Positions 28,101 through 36,861 of a stretch of DNA of 64,000 nucleotides are shown in pieces. The stretch spans positions 342,160 to 406,159 of the forward strand of contig NZ_JANDBD010000006.1 in NCBI RefSeq assembly GCF_024320865.1. Direction: 5' to 3'. The DNA is from Mycolicibacterium arenosum (GTDB lineage: Bacteria; Actinomycetota; Actinomycetes; Mycobacteriales; Mycobacteriaceae). How positions within the stretch are numbered: the first letter of the stretch is position 1; every line of letters starts with the position of its first letter. The notes under the pieces were generated by a model. The model ran no database searches and was not told the DNA's origin. It saw only the letters and a list, made by a program, of their open reading frames with translations. The position numbers and the translations under genes are program-made.

Positions 28101-28233
28101 GCGCGCACGTGTCCGGCGGGCTGCGGCCGACAGCAGGGGACCGGAGTTCACCGCGCGCGTCAACGACGGCTGCGCGCACTGCCCTGTCCGCTCGATGTGC
28201 CCCGCACGGGCCGCGCTGGGAGGTGGCGCGTGA
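25120..28233 (+). CDS. adnA: AdnA subunit of the AdnAB helicase-nuclease
   Basis: Resects DNA double-strand ends together with AdnB; mycobacteria use this dimer for end resection. 1037 aa: N-terminal UvrD-like motor with Walker A GGPGTGKST at 26-34, LLLVDDAQHLDP (motif II) and GDPSQSVFSYRGA. The C-terminal RecB-like nuclease has catalytic Asp925 and Lys927 in VVDLKTGK. A Cys cluster suited to an Fe-S cluster is present (DCPLRW, then CAHCPVRSMC at the end). ATG at 25120. GTG of adnB overlaps its TGA (GTGA). Confidence 0.95.
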   Translation: MAAPHTALSPDALVTPGVRGTVRVLGGPGTGKSTLLVKAAAAHVSAGLDPESVLLLTGSSRLGTTTRAAITSAVLGDGRGAVREPLVRTLHSYAFAVLRLAAQRNGDPPPRLITSAEQDGVIRELLAGDLEDGDHASVRWPTQLRPALGTVGFAAELRDLLARCAERGVDPVELQRIGRRAGRPEWSAAGRFAQVYEQVMLLRSAVGMAAPQATVPALGAAELVGAALEAFAADADLLANERARVRLLLVDDAQHLDPQAALLVRVLAAGADLAVIAGDPSQSVFSYRGADPALLRDDVHPAIVLTESRRCGVHVARAVNGIARRLPAVDGVTEIAGAEDRTGSVTVRIAASPHAEAAVVADALRRAHLVDGVPWSQMAVLVRSVPQVGAAISRSLTAAGVPVVQPAVAGPLAEHPSVAALLTVLDATADGLSGERALTLLTGPIGRVDPVSLRQLRRTLRRADDSGRDFGDLVVGALNRDDVTLPDQLARPLRRVRAVCRAAARSHAGGEDPRFTLWQAWHHSGLQRRWLAAVERGGAAGVQAGRDLEAVTALFDVVEQYVARTTGATLRGVVDHLRAMVLPTTRRDDHLDGDAVTVLSAHAALGREWEFVVLAGVQEGLWPNTVPRGGVLATQHLVDVLDGVGETGVSTRAPLLADERRLLVAALGRARSRVLVTAVDGDGDDGAVPSAFCDELSALATGGEVAEPPAPVRAPRVLAPAAVVGRLRALVCAPDDEVDDDVRACAAAQLARLAASGVVGAAPEQWHCGTVPSTGEPLWSGEDHVVTMSPSTLQTLVDCPLRWLLERHGGRDGRDVRSALGSVVHALVADPTASEEQMVSELERVWAELPFDAQWHSLNELERHRAMVATFAEWRAQTRYELTEAASEIEVDGVLAPVADGPGVRVRGRVDRLERDAEGRLVVVDLKTGKSPVSKDDAQSHAQLAMYQLAIAEGLVPEGSQPGGGRLVYLGKTGAAGATERTQDALTPEACDDWRARVRRAAADSRGPEFTARVNDGCAHCPVRSMCPARAALGGGA

Positions 28234-31200
28234 ACGCGCAGTACGGACCCGCGGAATTGGCCGACGCGCTGGGCCTGTTCCCGCCGACCGACGAGCAGGC
28301 CGCGGTCATCGCGGCGCCGCCGGGGCCGCTGGTGGTCGTCGCCGGCGCGGGCGCGGGCAAGACCGAGACCATGGCCGCGCGGGTGGTGTGGCTCGTCGCC
28401 AACGGTTACGCCGACCCCGGCCAGGTGCTCGGTTTGACGTTCACCCGGAAGGCCGCCGGCCAGCTACTGCGGAGAGTCAGGACCCGGCTGGCGCGGTTGG
28501 CCGGAGTCGGGTTGGCGCCCGGCGTCGCCACCGTCGACGAGCCGCCCGCCATCGGCACGTACCACGCGTTCGCGGGCACCCTGCTGCGCGAGCACGGCCT
28601 GCTGCTGCCCGTCGAGCCCTCGACTCGGCTGATCGGTGCAACCGAGCTGTGGCAGTTGGCTTTTCGCGTGGTGTGCGAGTATCCCGGCACGCTGGACACC
28701 GACAAGACGCCCGGCACCGTCACCGGCATGGTGCTGAGGTTGGCCGGTCAGCTCGCCGAACACCTCGTCGACACCGACCAGTTGCGCGACACCCACACCG
28801 AGCTCGAGCGTCTGGTGCACACGCTGCCCCCCGGTCCACGCCAGCGTGACACCGGGCCCACCAAGCAGTTACTCGGCGTGCTCGACAGTCAGACGGAGCG
28901 CACGATGCTGCTGCCGCTCGTCGACGCGCTGCACGCCAGGATGCGCGCCGACAACGTGATGGACTTCGGCATGCAGATGGCCGCGGCGGCGCGGCTGGCG
29001 TCGCGTTTCCCGCAGGTCGGCAGCGCGCTGCGGCAGCGCTACCGCGTGGTGCTGCTCGACGAGTACCAGGACACCGGCCACGCGCAGCGGATCGCGCTGT
29101 CGTCGCTGTTCGGTGGCGGAGTCGACGACGACCTCGCGCTGACGGCCGTCGGCGACCCGATCCAGTCCATCTACGGCTGGCGAGGCGCCTCGGCGACCAA
29201 CCTGCCGCGCTTCACCACCGACTTCCGCCTCTCGGACGGCACGCCGGCGCCGACCCTGGAACTGCGCACCAGCTGGCGAAACCCGCCGCGGGCGCTGCGG
29301 TTGGCGAACGCCGTGTCGGCCGAGGCGCGCACTCGATCGGTGGCGGTGCGCGAGCTGCTTCCGCGCCCCGGCGCCCACCCCGGCGATGTGCGGTGTGCGC
29401 TGCTCTCCGACGTGGCGGCCGAACGGGAGTGGGTCGCCGATCGCATCGCGCAACGTCACCGGAATGCCTGCGCGGCAGGCGAACCCGTGCCCACGACCGC
29501 GGTACTGGTGCGGCGCAACGCCGACTCCGCTCCGATGGCCGACGCCCTGACCGCGCGCGGGGTACCGGTCGAGGTGGTCGGCCTCGGCGGCCTGCTCGCG
29601 GTGCCCGAGGTCGCCGACGTCGTCGCCATGCTGCGGCTCGCCGCGGACCCCACCGCCGGGATTTCGGCGGTGCGGGTGCTCACCGGGCCGCGGTGGCGGC
29701 TCGGCGCGTCCGACATCGCCGCGCTGTGGCGACGCGCCGTGGAACTGGACGGCCCCGGCGGGGATCGCGGGTCCGTCGAGCACGCCGTCGCCTCGGCCGC
29801 GCCCGATGCGGACGCGGCGTGCCTCGCCGACGCCGTCTGCGATCCCGGCCCGGCCGACCGCTACTCCGCCGAGGGGCTGGCGCGCATCGTCGCGCTGGGC
29901 CGTGAGCTGACCGCGCTGCGCGGACAGCTGCAGCACTCGCTGCCCGACCTAGTCGCCGAGGTGCGCAGGATGCTCGGCGTCGACGCGGAGGTGCGCGCCG
30001 CCCAGCCGGTGTCGTCGGGCTGGACCGGAACCGAACACCTCGACGCGTTCGCCGACGTGGTGGCCGACTTCGCGGCGAGGCCCGCCGCGACGGTCGGCGC
30101 ACTGCTGGCGTACCTGGATGCGGCGTTGGAGGTCGAAGGCGGGTTGGCCCCCGCCGCGGTCGCGGTGGCGGGGGACCGCGTGCAGATCCTCACCGTGCAC
30201 GCGGCCAAGGGACTGGAGTGGCAGGTCGTGGCCGTGCCCCACCTCAGCGCCAGGGTGTTCCCGTCCACGACGTCGCGCCGAACCTGGCTCACCGACGCCG
30301 GCGATCTGCCGCCGCTGCTGCGCGGTGACCGCGCGACCGTCTCAGAGCACGGTGTGCCGGTGCTCGACACGTCCGATGTCAACGACCGGAAAGCGTTGTC
30401 CGACAAGCTCGACGCTCACAAGCGAAGCCTCGACCAGCGGCAGGTCGACGAGGAGCGCCGGCTGCTCTACGTCGCACTGACCCGTGCCGAGGACACCCTG
30501 CTGCTCTCCGGGCACCACTGGGGCGCCACCGAACTGAAGCCACGCGGCCCCTCGGATTTCCTGCTCGAGATCAAGCGGGTGCTCGAGGACGAGCCGGATG
30601 ATCCCTGCGGTGTGGTCGAGCACTGGGCGGCGGCGCCCGCCGACGGCGAGGCGAATCCGATCCGCGAACAGGTGGTCGAGCGGTCGTGGCCGGCGGCGGT
30701 CGACGACGCGGCCCTCCGTGGGGCGGCGCTGGTGGCGCGCGCGATGACGGGACCCGCACCCGATGGTGTGGACGTCGAGGGCCTGGTGGCCGACGTCGAC
30801 GCGCTGCTGGCCGAGCGTGAGCGCGCCGGGCGGCGTGCACCGGTGACGCTGCCGCCGCAACTGTCGGTCAGCGCCGTCGTCGAACTGGGTCGTGACCCCG
30901 AGGGTGCGGCCGCGCGACTGCAGTATCGGCTACCGGTGCGCCCGGATCCGCATGCGCTGCTGGGCACCGCGTTTCACGATTGGGTGCAGCGGTTCTTCCG
31001 CGCCGAGCGGCTCTTCGACCTCGACGACCTGCCGGGGGCGGTGGACGGCGAACTGGGCCGCGCCGACGCCGAGCGCCTCGCCGAGTTGCAGGCGGCGTTC
31101 GCGGTGTCGCCGTGGGCGGCGCGCACGCCCGTCGACGTCGAGGTGCCCTTCGACATGATGATCGGCGACCGGGTGGTGCGGGGCCGAATCGACGCGGTGT

Positions 31201-31448
31201 TCGCCGACGACGACGGCGGCTTCACCGTGGTCGACTGGAAGACCGGTGCCCCGCCGAGCACGCCGGAAACGTTGCAGCACAACGCGGTTCAGCTGGGCGT
31301 GTACCGGTTGGCCTGGGCGGCCACACACGGCGTCCCGGTCACGTCGGTGCGCGCGGCTTTCCACTACGTGGCAGGCGGGCGCACGGTCACCCCCGACGCC
31401 CTACCGACGGCCGACGAGTTGGCGAACCTGCTGGCGGCCGCTGCCTAG
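28230..31448 (+). CDS. adnB: AdnB subunit of the AdnAB helicase-nuclease
   Basis: 1072 aa. Lead motor with Walker A GAGAGKT at 39-45, LTFTRKAAG (Ia), LLDEYQD (II), GDPIQSIYGWRGA (III) and [12 protein letters not shown] and LLYVALTRAEDTL (V, VI). The C-terminal nuclease motif is VVDWKTG with Asp1002 and Lys1004. Unlike AdnA it has no terminal Cys cluster. GTG at 28230 overlaps the adnA stop, ensuring equal amounts of both subunits. Its TAG overlaps the convergent DoxX gene by 3 bp. Confidence 0.95.
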   Translation: MNAQYGPAELADALGLFPPTDEQAAVIAAPPGPLVVVAGAGAGKTETMAARVVWLVANGYADPGQVLGLTFTRKAAGQLLRRVRTRLARLAGVGLAPGVATVDEPPAIGTYHAFAGTLLREHGLLLPVEPSTRLIGATELWQLAFRVVCEYPGTLDTDKTPGTVTGMVLRLAGQLAEHLVDTDQLRDTHTELERLVHTLPPGPRQRDTGPTKQLLGVLDSQTERTMLLPLVDALHARMRADNVMDFGMQMAAAARLASRFPQVGSALRQRYRVVLLDEYQDTGHAQRIALSSLFGGGVDDDLALTAVGDPIQSIYGWRGASATNLPRFTTDFRLSDGTPAPTLELRTSWRNPPRALRLANAVSAEARTRSVAVRELLPRPGAHPGDVRCALLSDVAAEREWVADRIAQRHRNACAAGEPVPTTAVLVRRNADSAPMADALTARGVPVEVVGLGGLLAVPEVADVVAMLRLAADPTAGISAVRVLTGPRWRLGASDIAALWRRAVELDGPGGDRGSVEHAVASAAPDADAACLADAVCDPGPADRYSAEGLARIVALGRELTALRGQLQHSLPDLVAEVRRMLGVDAEVRAAQPVSSGWTGTEHLDAFADVVADFAARPAATVGALLAYLDAALEVEGGLAPAAVAVAGDRVQILTVHAAKGLEWQVVAVPHLSARVFPSTTSRRTWLTDAGDLPPLLRGDRATVSEHGVPVLDTSDVNDRKALSDKLDAHKRSLDQRQVDEERRLLYVALTRAEDTLLLSGHHWGATELKPRGPSDFLLEIKRVLEDEPDDPCGVVEHWAAAPADGEANPIREQVVERSWPAAVDDAALRGAALVARAMTGPAPDGVDVEGLVADVDALLAERERAGRRAPVTLPPQLSVSAVVELGRDPEGAAARLQYRLPVRPDPHALLGTAFHDWVQRFFRAERLFDLDDLPGAVDGELGRADAERLAELQAAFAVSPWAARTPVDVEVPFDMMIGDRVVRGRIDAVFADDDGGFTVVDWKTGAPPSTPETLQHNAVQLGVYRLAWAATHGVPVTSVRAAFHYVAGGRTVTPDALPTADELANLLAAAA

Positions 31449-31846
31449 CGCGGCGCGGTGCGGTAGATCTTCAGCGCCGACGTGATCATCGGGATCTGCA
31501 GCGGCAGCCGGGCCAGCGTGCCGATGCGGGCGGGCCAGCCCTTGTTCCAGAACGTCCGGACCATGTTGATGTTCGCCGGATAGACCGCGACGTACAGCGC
31601 CACCGCGGCGGCCGCTCCGAGGCGTCGCGTCTTGGGTGCCAGCAGCAGGGCGCCGGTGGCGACTTCGCCGACACCGGAGGCCAGCGTGTAGAACCGCGGG
31701 CTGCCCGGCAACTCGGCGGGAATCTGCGAGTCGAACGGTTTCGGCGCCACGAAGTGCAGCACGCCCATGCCGATCAGCATCGCGCCCATGCGCTGGGCGG
31801 GTCGCTGGCTCGCCGGGCTGTCGGCCGATGGTGTGAGAGAGGTCAT
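31445..31846 (-). CDS. DoxX-like small membrane protein
   Basis: 133 aa with four hydrophobic segments: MGAMLIGMGVLHFVAP, YTLASGVGEVATGALLLAP, AAAAVALYVAVYPANI and the C-terminal LQIPMITSALKIY. The HFVAPKPF turn and the PANINMVR loop are common in DoxX-like proteins. ATG at 31846. It interrupts the adnB / ion-channel neighbour order remembered for M. tuberculosis, so it looks like a small insertion. Mycobacterial DoxX proteins are linked to thiol or superoxide handling, but this one is unstudied. Confidence 0.82.
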   Translation of the reverse strand: MTSLTPSADSPASQRPAQRMGAMLIGMGVLHFVAPKPFDSQIPAELPGSPRFYTLASGVGEVATGALLLAPKTRRLGAAAAVALYVAVYPANINMVRTFWNKGWPARIGTLARLPLQIPMITSALKIYRTAPR

Positions 31847-31891
31847 GGTTACATTGTGCTGTGCTGCGCCGGGAGCGAATGATGGGCCCTC

Positions 31892-32998
31892 GTGGTCAAG
31901 GGTGAATTGCGTCGTCGCCTGCGGCGGCTCGACCAGGAGAACCTGACCTCGCGCCACGAGGCGGCGCTCGTCGACGTCATCGCGATCCCCGTGGACTTCG
32001 TCAGTCCGGGGCGCAAGATCGCGATCCGGGTGCTCTACGCGCTCGGCGCCCTGTTCGCCACCGTCCTGATCGTGTACCTAGACAGGCAAGGTTACCGGGA
32101 CATCGAGAGCACAGTGGAGGCCAGCGACCCACTGTCGTTCCTCGATTGCGTCTACTACGCGACGGTGTCGCTCTCGACTACGGGATACGGCGATATCACG
32201 CCTGTCACCGAATCCGCCCGTCTCATAAACGTTCTCGTCATCACCCCGCTGCGGGTGGCGTTCCTCATCGTGCTCATCGGTACGACGGTCGAGACGCTGA
32301 CGACGCAGTCGCGACAGGCGTTTCAGATCCAGCGTTGGAGGAGAACCGTGCGCGAACACACCGTCGTCGTCGGCTATGGCACCAAGGGCAGAACCGCCGT
32401 CACGGCGATGATCAGCGACGGCATCATCCCCGACAAGATCGTCGTCGTCGAGGAGAACGAGTACGCGCTCGAACGTGCCAAAGCCGCCGGGCTCGTCACC
32501 GTCCGCGGTGACGCCACCAAGGCCGATGTGCTGAGGCTGGCCAGCGTCCAGCACGCCGACACGATCATCGTCGCGGCGAACAGTGACTCCGTCGCCGTCC
32601 TCGTCACGTTGACGGCGCGTGAGCTCGCGCCGAACGCCAAGATCATCGCCGCCGTCCGGGAGGCCGAGAATCAGCACCTGCTGGAGCAGGGCGGCGCCGA
32701 CACCACCGTCGTCACCTCGGAGACGGCTGGCCGGCTGCTCGGCATCGCCAAGAAGACGCCCAGCGTCGTGCAGGTGATGGAGGACCTGCTGACCCCCGAG
32801 GAGGGGTACCAGGTCAAGGAGGTCGACATCAAGCCGAAGGACGTCGGCGCCTCTCCGAGCCACCTGCGCAAGATCGTCCTGGGTGTGGTGCGCAACGGCG
32901 TGCTGTTGCACGTCGACGCGCCGGAGGCCGATGCCGTCGAACTCGGCGACAAACTCCTGATCGTGACGACGGCGAACTCCGACGAGGACAACGACTGA
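31892..32998 (+). CDS. Two-helix potassium channel with TrkA-N (RCK) domain
   Basis: 368 aa. TM1 is IRVLYALGALFATVLIVYL, the pore helix plus selectivity filter is VYYATVSLSTTGYGDI, and TM2 is VLVITPLRVAFLIVLIG. The cytoplasmic RCK domain begins VVVGYGTKGRTAV (GxGxxG-type) and continues VVVEENEYALERAKAAG and RGDATKADVLRLA. A RCK-C-like part ends the protein. GTG start at 31892 has a poor ribosome-binding site; leaderless initiation is possible. Matches the Rv3200c position. Confidence 0.9.
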   Translation: MVKGELRRRLRRLDQENLTSRHEAALVDVIAIPVDFVSPGRKIAIRVLYALGALFATVLIVYLDRQGYRDIESTVEASDPLSFLDCVYYATVSLSTTGYGDITPVTESARLINVLVITPLRVAFLIVLIGTTVETLTTQSRQAFQIQRWRRTVREHTVVVGYGTKGRTAVTAMISDGIIPDKIVVVEENEYALERAKAAGLVTVRGDATKADVLRLASVQHADTIIVAANSDSVAVLVTLTARELAPNAKIIAAVREAENQHLLEQGGADTTVVTSETAGRLLGIAKKTPSVVQVMEDLLTPEEGYQVKEVDIKPKDVGASPSHLRKIVLGVVRNGVLLHVDAPEADAVELGDKLLIVTTANSDEDND

Positions 32999-33004
32999 TC
33001 TTCG

Positions 33005-33934
33005 ATGACCCACTTCCGACTGCGAAACGTCCCACTGCTGTCCCGCGTCGGCGCCGACCGCGCCGACGTCCTGCGCACCGACATCGACGCGGCCGTCGCG
33101 GGCTGGCAGGATGCCCGGCTCCTGCGCGTCGACCACCGCAATCAGGTGCTGATCTCCGGCGGCGCCGTCGTTCTCGGGAGTGCCGCGAAGTGGTCGGCGA
33201 CGCCCGACGAACGCGCCGTGTTCCTCGGCAGGCTCGAAGACGGCACCCACGTCTGGGCGGTGCGCGCCGCCCTGGAGGGGCCCGAGGATCCCGACGCCGA
33301 GTCCGAAGTGCTGGATCTGCGCCGCGTCGGGCCCATCCTCGACGACGCGAGTGCTCAGCTGGTGTCCACGGCGACGGCGCTGCTGAACTGGCACGACCGC
33401 GCGCGGTTCAGCGCGATCGACGGAGCGCCGACGAAGTCGGTGAAGAGCGGGTGGTCGCGGATCGACCCGGTCACCGGCCACGAGGAGTTCCCGCGGATCG
33501 ACCCGGCGGTCATCTGCCTCGTCCACGACGGCCACGACCGGGCGGTGTTGGCCCGGCAGACCATGTGGCCGCAGCGGCTGTTCTCGTTGGTGGCGGGTTT
33601 CGTCGAAGCGGGCGAGTCGTTCGAGGCGTGCGTCGTGCGCGAAGTCGCCGAGGAGATCGGGCTGTCCGTCACCGACGTGCACTACCTCGGTAGTCAGCCG
33701 TGGCCGTTCCCGCGGTCGCTGATGGTCGGCTTCCACGCGCTCGGCGACCCGCAGCAGGAGTTCGTGTTCAGCGACGGCGAGATCGCCGAGGCGGACTGGT
33801 TCACCCGCGCCGAGGTGCGTCAGGCGCTCGCAGAAGGCGATTGGGACAGCGAGTCCCCGTCGCGGCTGCTGCTGCCGGGGTCGATCTCGATCGCCAGGGA
33901 GATCATCGAATCCTGGGCCGCGCAGGGCGCTTAG
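33005..33934 (+). CDS. nudC: NADH pyrophosphatase NudC
   Basis: Cleaves NAD(H) to NMN(H) and AMP; related enzymes also remove NAD caps from RNA. 309 aa. Nudix box GFVEAGESFEACVVREVAEE is complete. The NADH-specificity array reads SQPWPFPRS. M. tuberculosis carries Gln in place of the first Pro (SQQWPFP), a change reported to cripple its enzyme, so this one should be active. There is no CxxC zinc ribbon, unlike E. coli NudC. ATG at 33005, six bases after the channel gene. Confidence 0.94.
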   Translation: MTHFRLRNVPLLSRVGADRADVLRTDIDAAVAGWQDARLLRVDHRNQVLISGGAVVLGSAAKWSATPDERAVFLGRLEDGTHVWAVRAALEGPEDPDAESEVLDLRRVGPILDDASAQLVSTATALLNWHDRARFSAIDGAPTKSVKSGWSRIDPVTGHEEFPRIDPAVICLVHDGHDRAVLARQTMWPQRLFSLVAGFVEAGESFEACVVREVAEEIGLSVTDVHYLGSQPWPFPRSLMVGFHALGDPQQEFVFSDGEIAEADWFTRAEVRQALAEGDWDSESPSRLLLPGSISIAREIIESWAAQGA

Positions 33935-33958
33935 CCGGCGGGGCGGCTCCGTGGGCGC

Positions 33959-34201
33959 TTAGCCGCCGAGCTTGGCCTTGACCTGTTTGGCGCTGGGGTT
34001 CGTCAGCGTCGACCCGTCGGCGAACTTCACGGTCGGCACGACGTGGTTGCCGTTGTTCACCGATCCGACGAACGCGGCGGCGGCCGGATCGGCCTCGATG
34101 TCGATTTCGGTCCAGGCGATGCCCTCGGACCGCAGCGCGGTCTTCAACCGGGAGCAGAAGCCACACCACGACGTGGTGTACATGGTCAGTTGAGCGCTCA
34201 T
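33959..34201 (-). CDS. mrx1: Mycoredoxin-1
   Basis: Glutaredoxin-like enzyme that reduces mycothiol mixed disulphides. 80 aa, active site Cys13-Gly-Phe-Cys16 (SWCGFCSRL). The cis-Pro loop is [11 protein letters not shown] with the following [15 protein letters not shown] at 34201. Convergent with nudC, divergent from uvrD2. The second active-site residue pair is GF here, whereas I recall GY in M. tuberculosis. Confidence 0.93.
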   Translation of the reverse strand: MSAQLTMYTTSWCGFCSRLKTALRSEGIAWTEIDIEADPAAAAFVGSVNNGNHVVPTVKFADGSTLTNPSAKQVKAKLGG

Positions 34202-34282
34202 AGACGCAACAACATAATCGACCGCCTCGACATGCCCGCGCCCGAGCGCCGGATGTCGCCGGGCGCTGACAAGATGGACGCC

Positions 34283-36397
34283 ATGACCCTTGAGGCCCCC
34301 GTCACGAGTGCACTCGTCGGCGACCTCGACGACGAGCAGCGCGAAGCGGTGCTCGCGCCGCGCGGCCCGGTCTGCGTGCTGGCGGGCGCGGGCACCGGCA
34401 AGACCCGCACGATCACCCGGCGGATCGCCTACCTGGTCGCCGCGGGTCACGTCGCGCCCGGCCAGGTGCTGGCGGTGACGTTCACGTCGCGAGCCGCGGG
34501 CGAGATGCGCGCCCGGCTTCGCTCGCTCGAGCAGGACGCCGGTCTCGGCGTCGCCACGGGTGCGGTTCAGGCGATGACGTTCCACGCGGCAGCCCGCAGA
34601 CAGCTGCACTACTTCTGGCCGCGAGTCGTCGGCGACACCGGCTGGGAACTGCTCGACAGCAAGTTCGGCGTCGTCGCGACGGCGGCCAGTCGGGCGTCGA
34701 TACAGGCCAGCACCGACGACGTCCGCGACCTGGCGGGCGAGATCGAGTGGGCCAAGTCGTCGCTCATCAGCCCGGAGGGGTACGCCGCGGCCGTCGCGAA
34801 GGTGGGCCGCGACATCCCGCTCGACGCCGCCAAGATCGCGACGGTGTACGCGGGTTACGAGGCGGCGAAGGCGCGGCGCGACGGGACGACGCTGCTCGAC
34901 TTCGACGACCTGCTGCTGCACACCGCGGCGGCCATCGAGAACGATCCCGCGGTGGCCGCGGAGTTCCGCGATCGCTATCGCTGTTTCGTCGTCGACGAGT
35001 ATCAGGACGTCACCCCGTTGCAGCAGCGCGTGCTGAACGCGTGGCTCGGCGACCGCGACGATCTGACCGTCGTCGGGGACGCCAACCAGACCATCTACTC
35101 CTTCACGGGTGCCACTCCCGGCTACCTGCTCGACTTCTCGCGCCGCTTCCCGGATGCCGCCGTCGTGCGCCTCGAGCGCGACTACCGGTCGACACCGCAG
35201 GTGGTGTCGCTGGCCAACCGGGTGATCGCCGCGGCGCGCGGCCGGATGGCGGGCAGCCGGTTGCAGCTCGTCGGGCAGCGCGATCCCGGTCCGGTGCCGA
35301 CGTTCGGCGAGCATCCCGACGAGGTGGCGGAAGCGGCAGCCGTTGCCAAGGCCATCCGCACGCTGATCGCCGCGGGCACGCCGCCGTCCGAGATCGCCGT
35401 GCTGTATCGCATCAACGCCCAGTCGGAGGTCTACGAGGAGGCGCTCACCGAAGCCGGCATCGCGTATCAGGTGCGCGGCGGGGAGGGCTTCTTCACCCGT
35501 CAGGAGATCCGGCAGTCGCTCGTCGCCCTGCAGCGCGCGCCCGACCCCGGCCCCGACGACCCGCTGCCCGACGTGGTGCGCGCGGTGCTGGAGCCGCTCG
35601 GTCTGACGGCGGAGCCGCCCGCCGGTACCAAGGCCCGCGAACGCTGGGAGGCGTTGAGCGCGCTCGCGGAACTGGTCGACGAAGAGGTCGCCGTGCGGCC
35701 GGAGCTGGACATGCGGGCGCTGCTGACAGAACTGCGGCAGCGCGCCGACGCCCGGCACCCACCCGTCGTGCAGGGCGTGACGCTGGCGTCGCTGCACGCG
35801 GCGAAGGGCCTGGAGTGGGACGCGGTGTTCCTCGTCGGGCTCGCCGACGGCACGCTGCCCATCTCGCATGCGCTGACCCACGGCGCCGACAGTGAGCCGG
35901 TGGAGGAGGAGCGTCGGCTGCTGTACGTCGGAATCACCAGGGCGCGTGTGTATTTGGCGCTCAGCTGGGCGCTCGCGCGGACGCCGGGCGGTCGGCAGGG
36001 CAGGCGGCCGTCGCGGTTCCTGAACGGGGTGGCGCCGCAGGCGTCGGCCACTGACGCCGGCCCGAGTAAGCCGCGCAGGCAGCGCGGCCCCGCACCGCGG
36101 TGCCGGGTGTGCAACGGCGCGCTGTCCACGCCGACGTCGATCATGTTGCGGCGCTGCGAGACCTGCCCCAGCGATATCGACGAGCAGCTGCTCGCCGACC
36201 TCAAGGAGTGGCGCCTGGCCACGTCCAAGGAGATGGGCGTACCCGCGTACGTGGTCTTCACCGACAACACGCTGATCGCCATCGCCGAGACGCTGCCCGC
36301 CGACGAGGCCGCTCTGGTCGCGATTCCCGGCATCGGGGCGCGCAAGCTCGAGCAGTTCGGACCGGACGTCCTGGAGCTGGTCCGCAACCGCGGGTGA
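34283..36397 (+). CDS. uvrD2: ATP-dependent DNA helicase UvrD2
   Basis: 704 aa. Superfamily 1 helicase: [11 protein letters not shown] (I), [13 protein letters not shown] (Ia), [12 protein letters not shown] (II), [13 protein letters not shown] (III), LERDYRST (IV), [13 protein letters not shown] (V) and [11 protein letters not shown] (VI). A tetracysteine module follows (CRVCNG and CETC), then a C-terminal HRDC domain (around 620-704, [13 protein letters not shown]). ATG at 34283; an in-frame ATG nine bases earlier (MDA) is equally possible. Essential in mycobacteria as an ATPase. Confidence 0.95.
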   Translation: MTLEAPVTSALVGDLDDEQREAVLAPRGPVCVLAGAGTGKTRTITRRIAYLVAAGHVAPGQVLAVTFTSRAAGEMRARLRSLEQDAGLGVATGAVQAMTFHAAARRQLHYFWPRVVGDTGWELLDSKFGVVATAASRASIQASTDDVRDLAGEIEWAKSSLISPEGYAAAVAKVGRDIPLDAAKIATVYAGYEAAKARRDGTTLLDFDDLLLHTAAAIENDPAVAAEFRDRYRCFVVDEYQDVTPLQQRVLNAWLGDRDDLTVVGDANQTIYSFTGATPGYLLDFSRRFPDAAVVRLERDYRSTPQVVSLANRVIAAARGRMAGSRLQLVGQRDPGPVPTFGEHPDEVAEAAAVAKAIRTLIAAGTPPSEIAVLYRINAQSEVYEEALTEAGIAYQVRGGEGFFTRQEIRQSLVALQRAPDPGPDDPLPDVVRAVLEPLGLTAEPPAGTKARERWEALSALAELVDEEVAVRPELDMRALLTELRQRADARHPPVVQGVTLASLHAAKGLEWDAVFLVGLADGTLPISHALTHGADSEPVEEERRLLYVGITRARVYLALSWALARTPGGRQGRRPSRFLNGVAPQASATDAGPSKPRRQRGPAPRCRVCNGALSTPTSIMLRRCETCPSDIDEQLLADLKEWRLATSKEMGVPAYVVFTDNTLIAIAETLPADEAALVAIPGIGARKLEQFGPDVLELVRNRG

Positions 36398-36440
36398 AAC
36401 TGCCGACAATCGCAAAAATCGTGCCAAAGACGCTGGTCAG

Positions 36441-36476
36441 AAAATCATTGGCCGATGTGCGTGTTAGCGTTTAGTC
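36441..36476 (+). promoter_or_regulatory. whiB7 promoter with AT-rich WhiB7 site
   Basis: AAAATCA at 36441-36447 directly abuts a -35-like TTGGCC (36448-36453). A -10-like TTTAGT / TTAGTC lies at 36470-36476, 16-17 bp further on. An AT-rich patch immediately upstream of a sigma-A -35 is the known WhiB7 autoregulatory layout. A good match by arrangement, but the -10 is not canonical. Confidence 0.6.
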
Positions 36477-36526
36477 TCGGAACCGCCCGATAGAAGGCGC
36501 ACGACACGAAAGGAGGGGTCCCCAAC

Positions 36527-36700
36527 ATGAACGCAATCACCATGTTCGCCAGCGGCGTAAGCGTCGCAGGCAATTGGCGGACCCGCCGTGTCGCAGAATC
36601 CGCCGCCCTCGGGGCGGCGCCGACGCATCACGCCATTCCGCAGCCCAAGCGCCGCACCGACGCCGCGTCGGTCGCGTCCGTGAATCGGGGACTCACCTAG
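36527..36700 (+). CDS. whiB7 leader peptide (uORF, 57 codons)
   Basis: Opens MNAITMFASGVSVAGNWRTR after a very strong AAAGGAGGGG site and stops at TAG 36698-36700, just before the attenuator hairpin. whiB7 of other mycobacteria is controlled by a translated upstream ORF of this kind: ribosome stalling by antibiotics or amino-acid shortage prevents terminator formation. The peptide is basic in its second half (PQPKRRTDAA). It is short and has no independent function that I can name. Confidence 0.85.
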   Translation: MNAITMFASGVSVAGNWRTRRVAESAALGAAPTHHAIPQPKRRTDAASVASVNRGLT

Positions 36701-36719
36701 AAGCCCTCGAACGCCGAAA

Positions 36720-36763
36720 GGCCACGGACCCGACCTCAACCCGGATCCGTGGCCATTTTCTTT
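36720..36763 (+). terminator. whiB7 attenuator (Rho-independent hairpin)
   Basis: GGCCACGGA at 36720-36728 pairs perfectly with TCCGTGGCC at 36746-36754; inner bases extend the stem past one mismatch. ATTTTCTTTC follows. It lies 20 bp after the uORF stop and about 100 bp before whiB7, the expected position for transcription attenuation. Confidence 0.88.
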
Positions 36764-36861
36764 CGGGGTTCATATCGGACCAACCTGGAAGAACCTGGTC
36801 GCAGATCCATCGAATACAGATGGCCGACACGAGAAATCAACCAGGAATCAGGAGAGACGAC

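Noticed and set aside
27654..28229. Upstream extension of the adnB frame inside adnA
   Set aside because: Conserved N-terminus begins at the GTGA overlap at 28230; the rest is Arg-rich noise antiparallel to codon bias.
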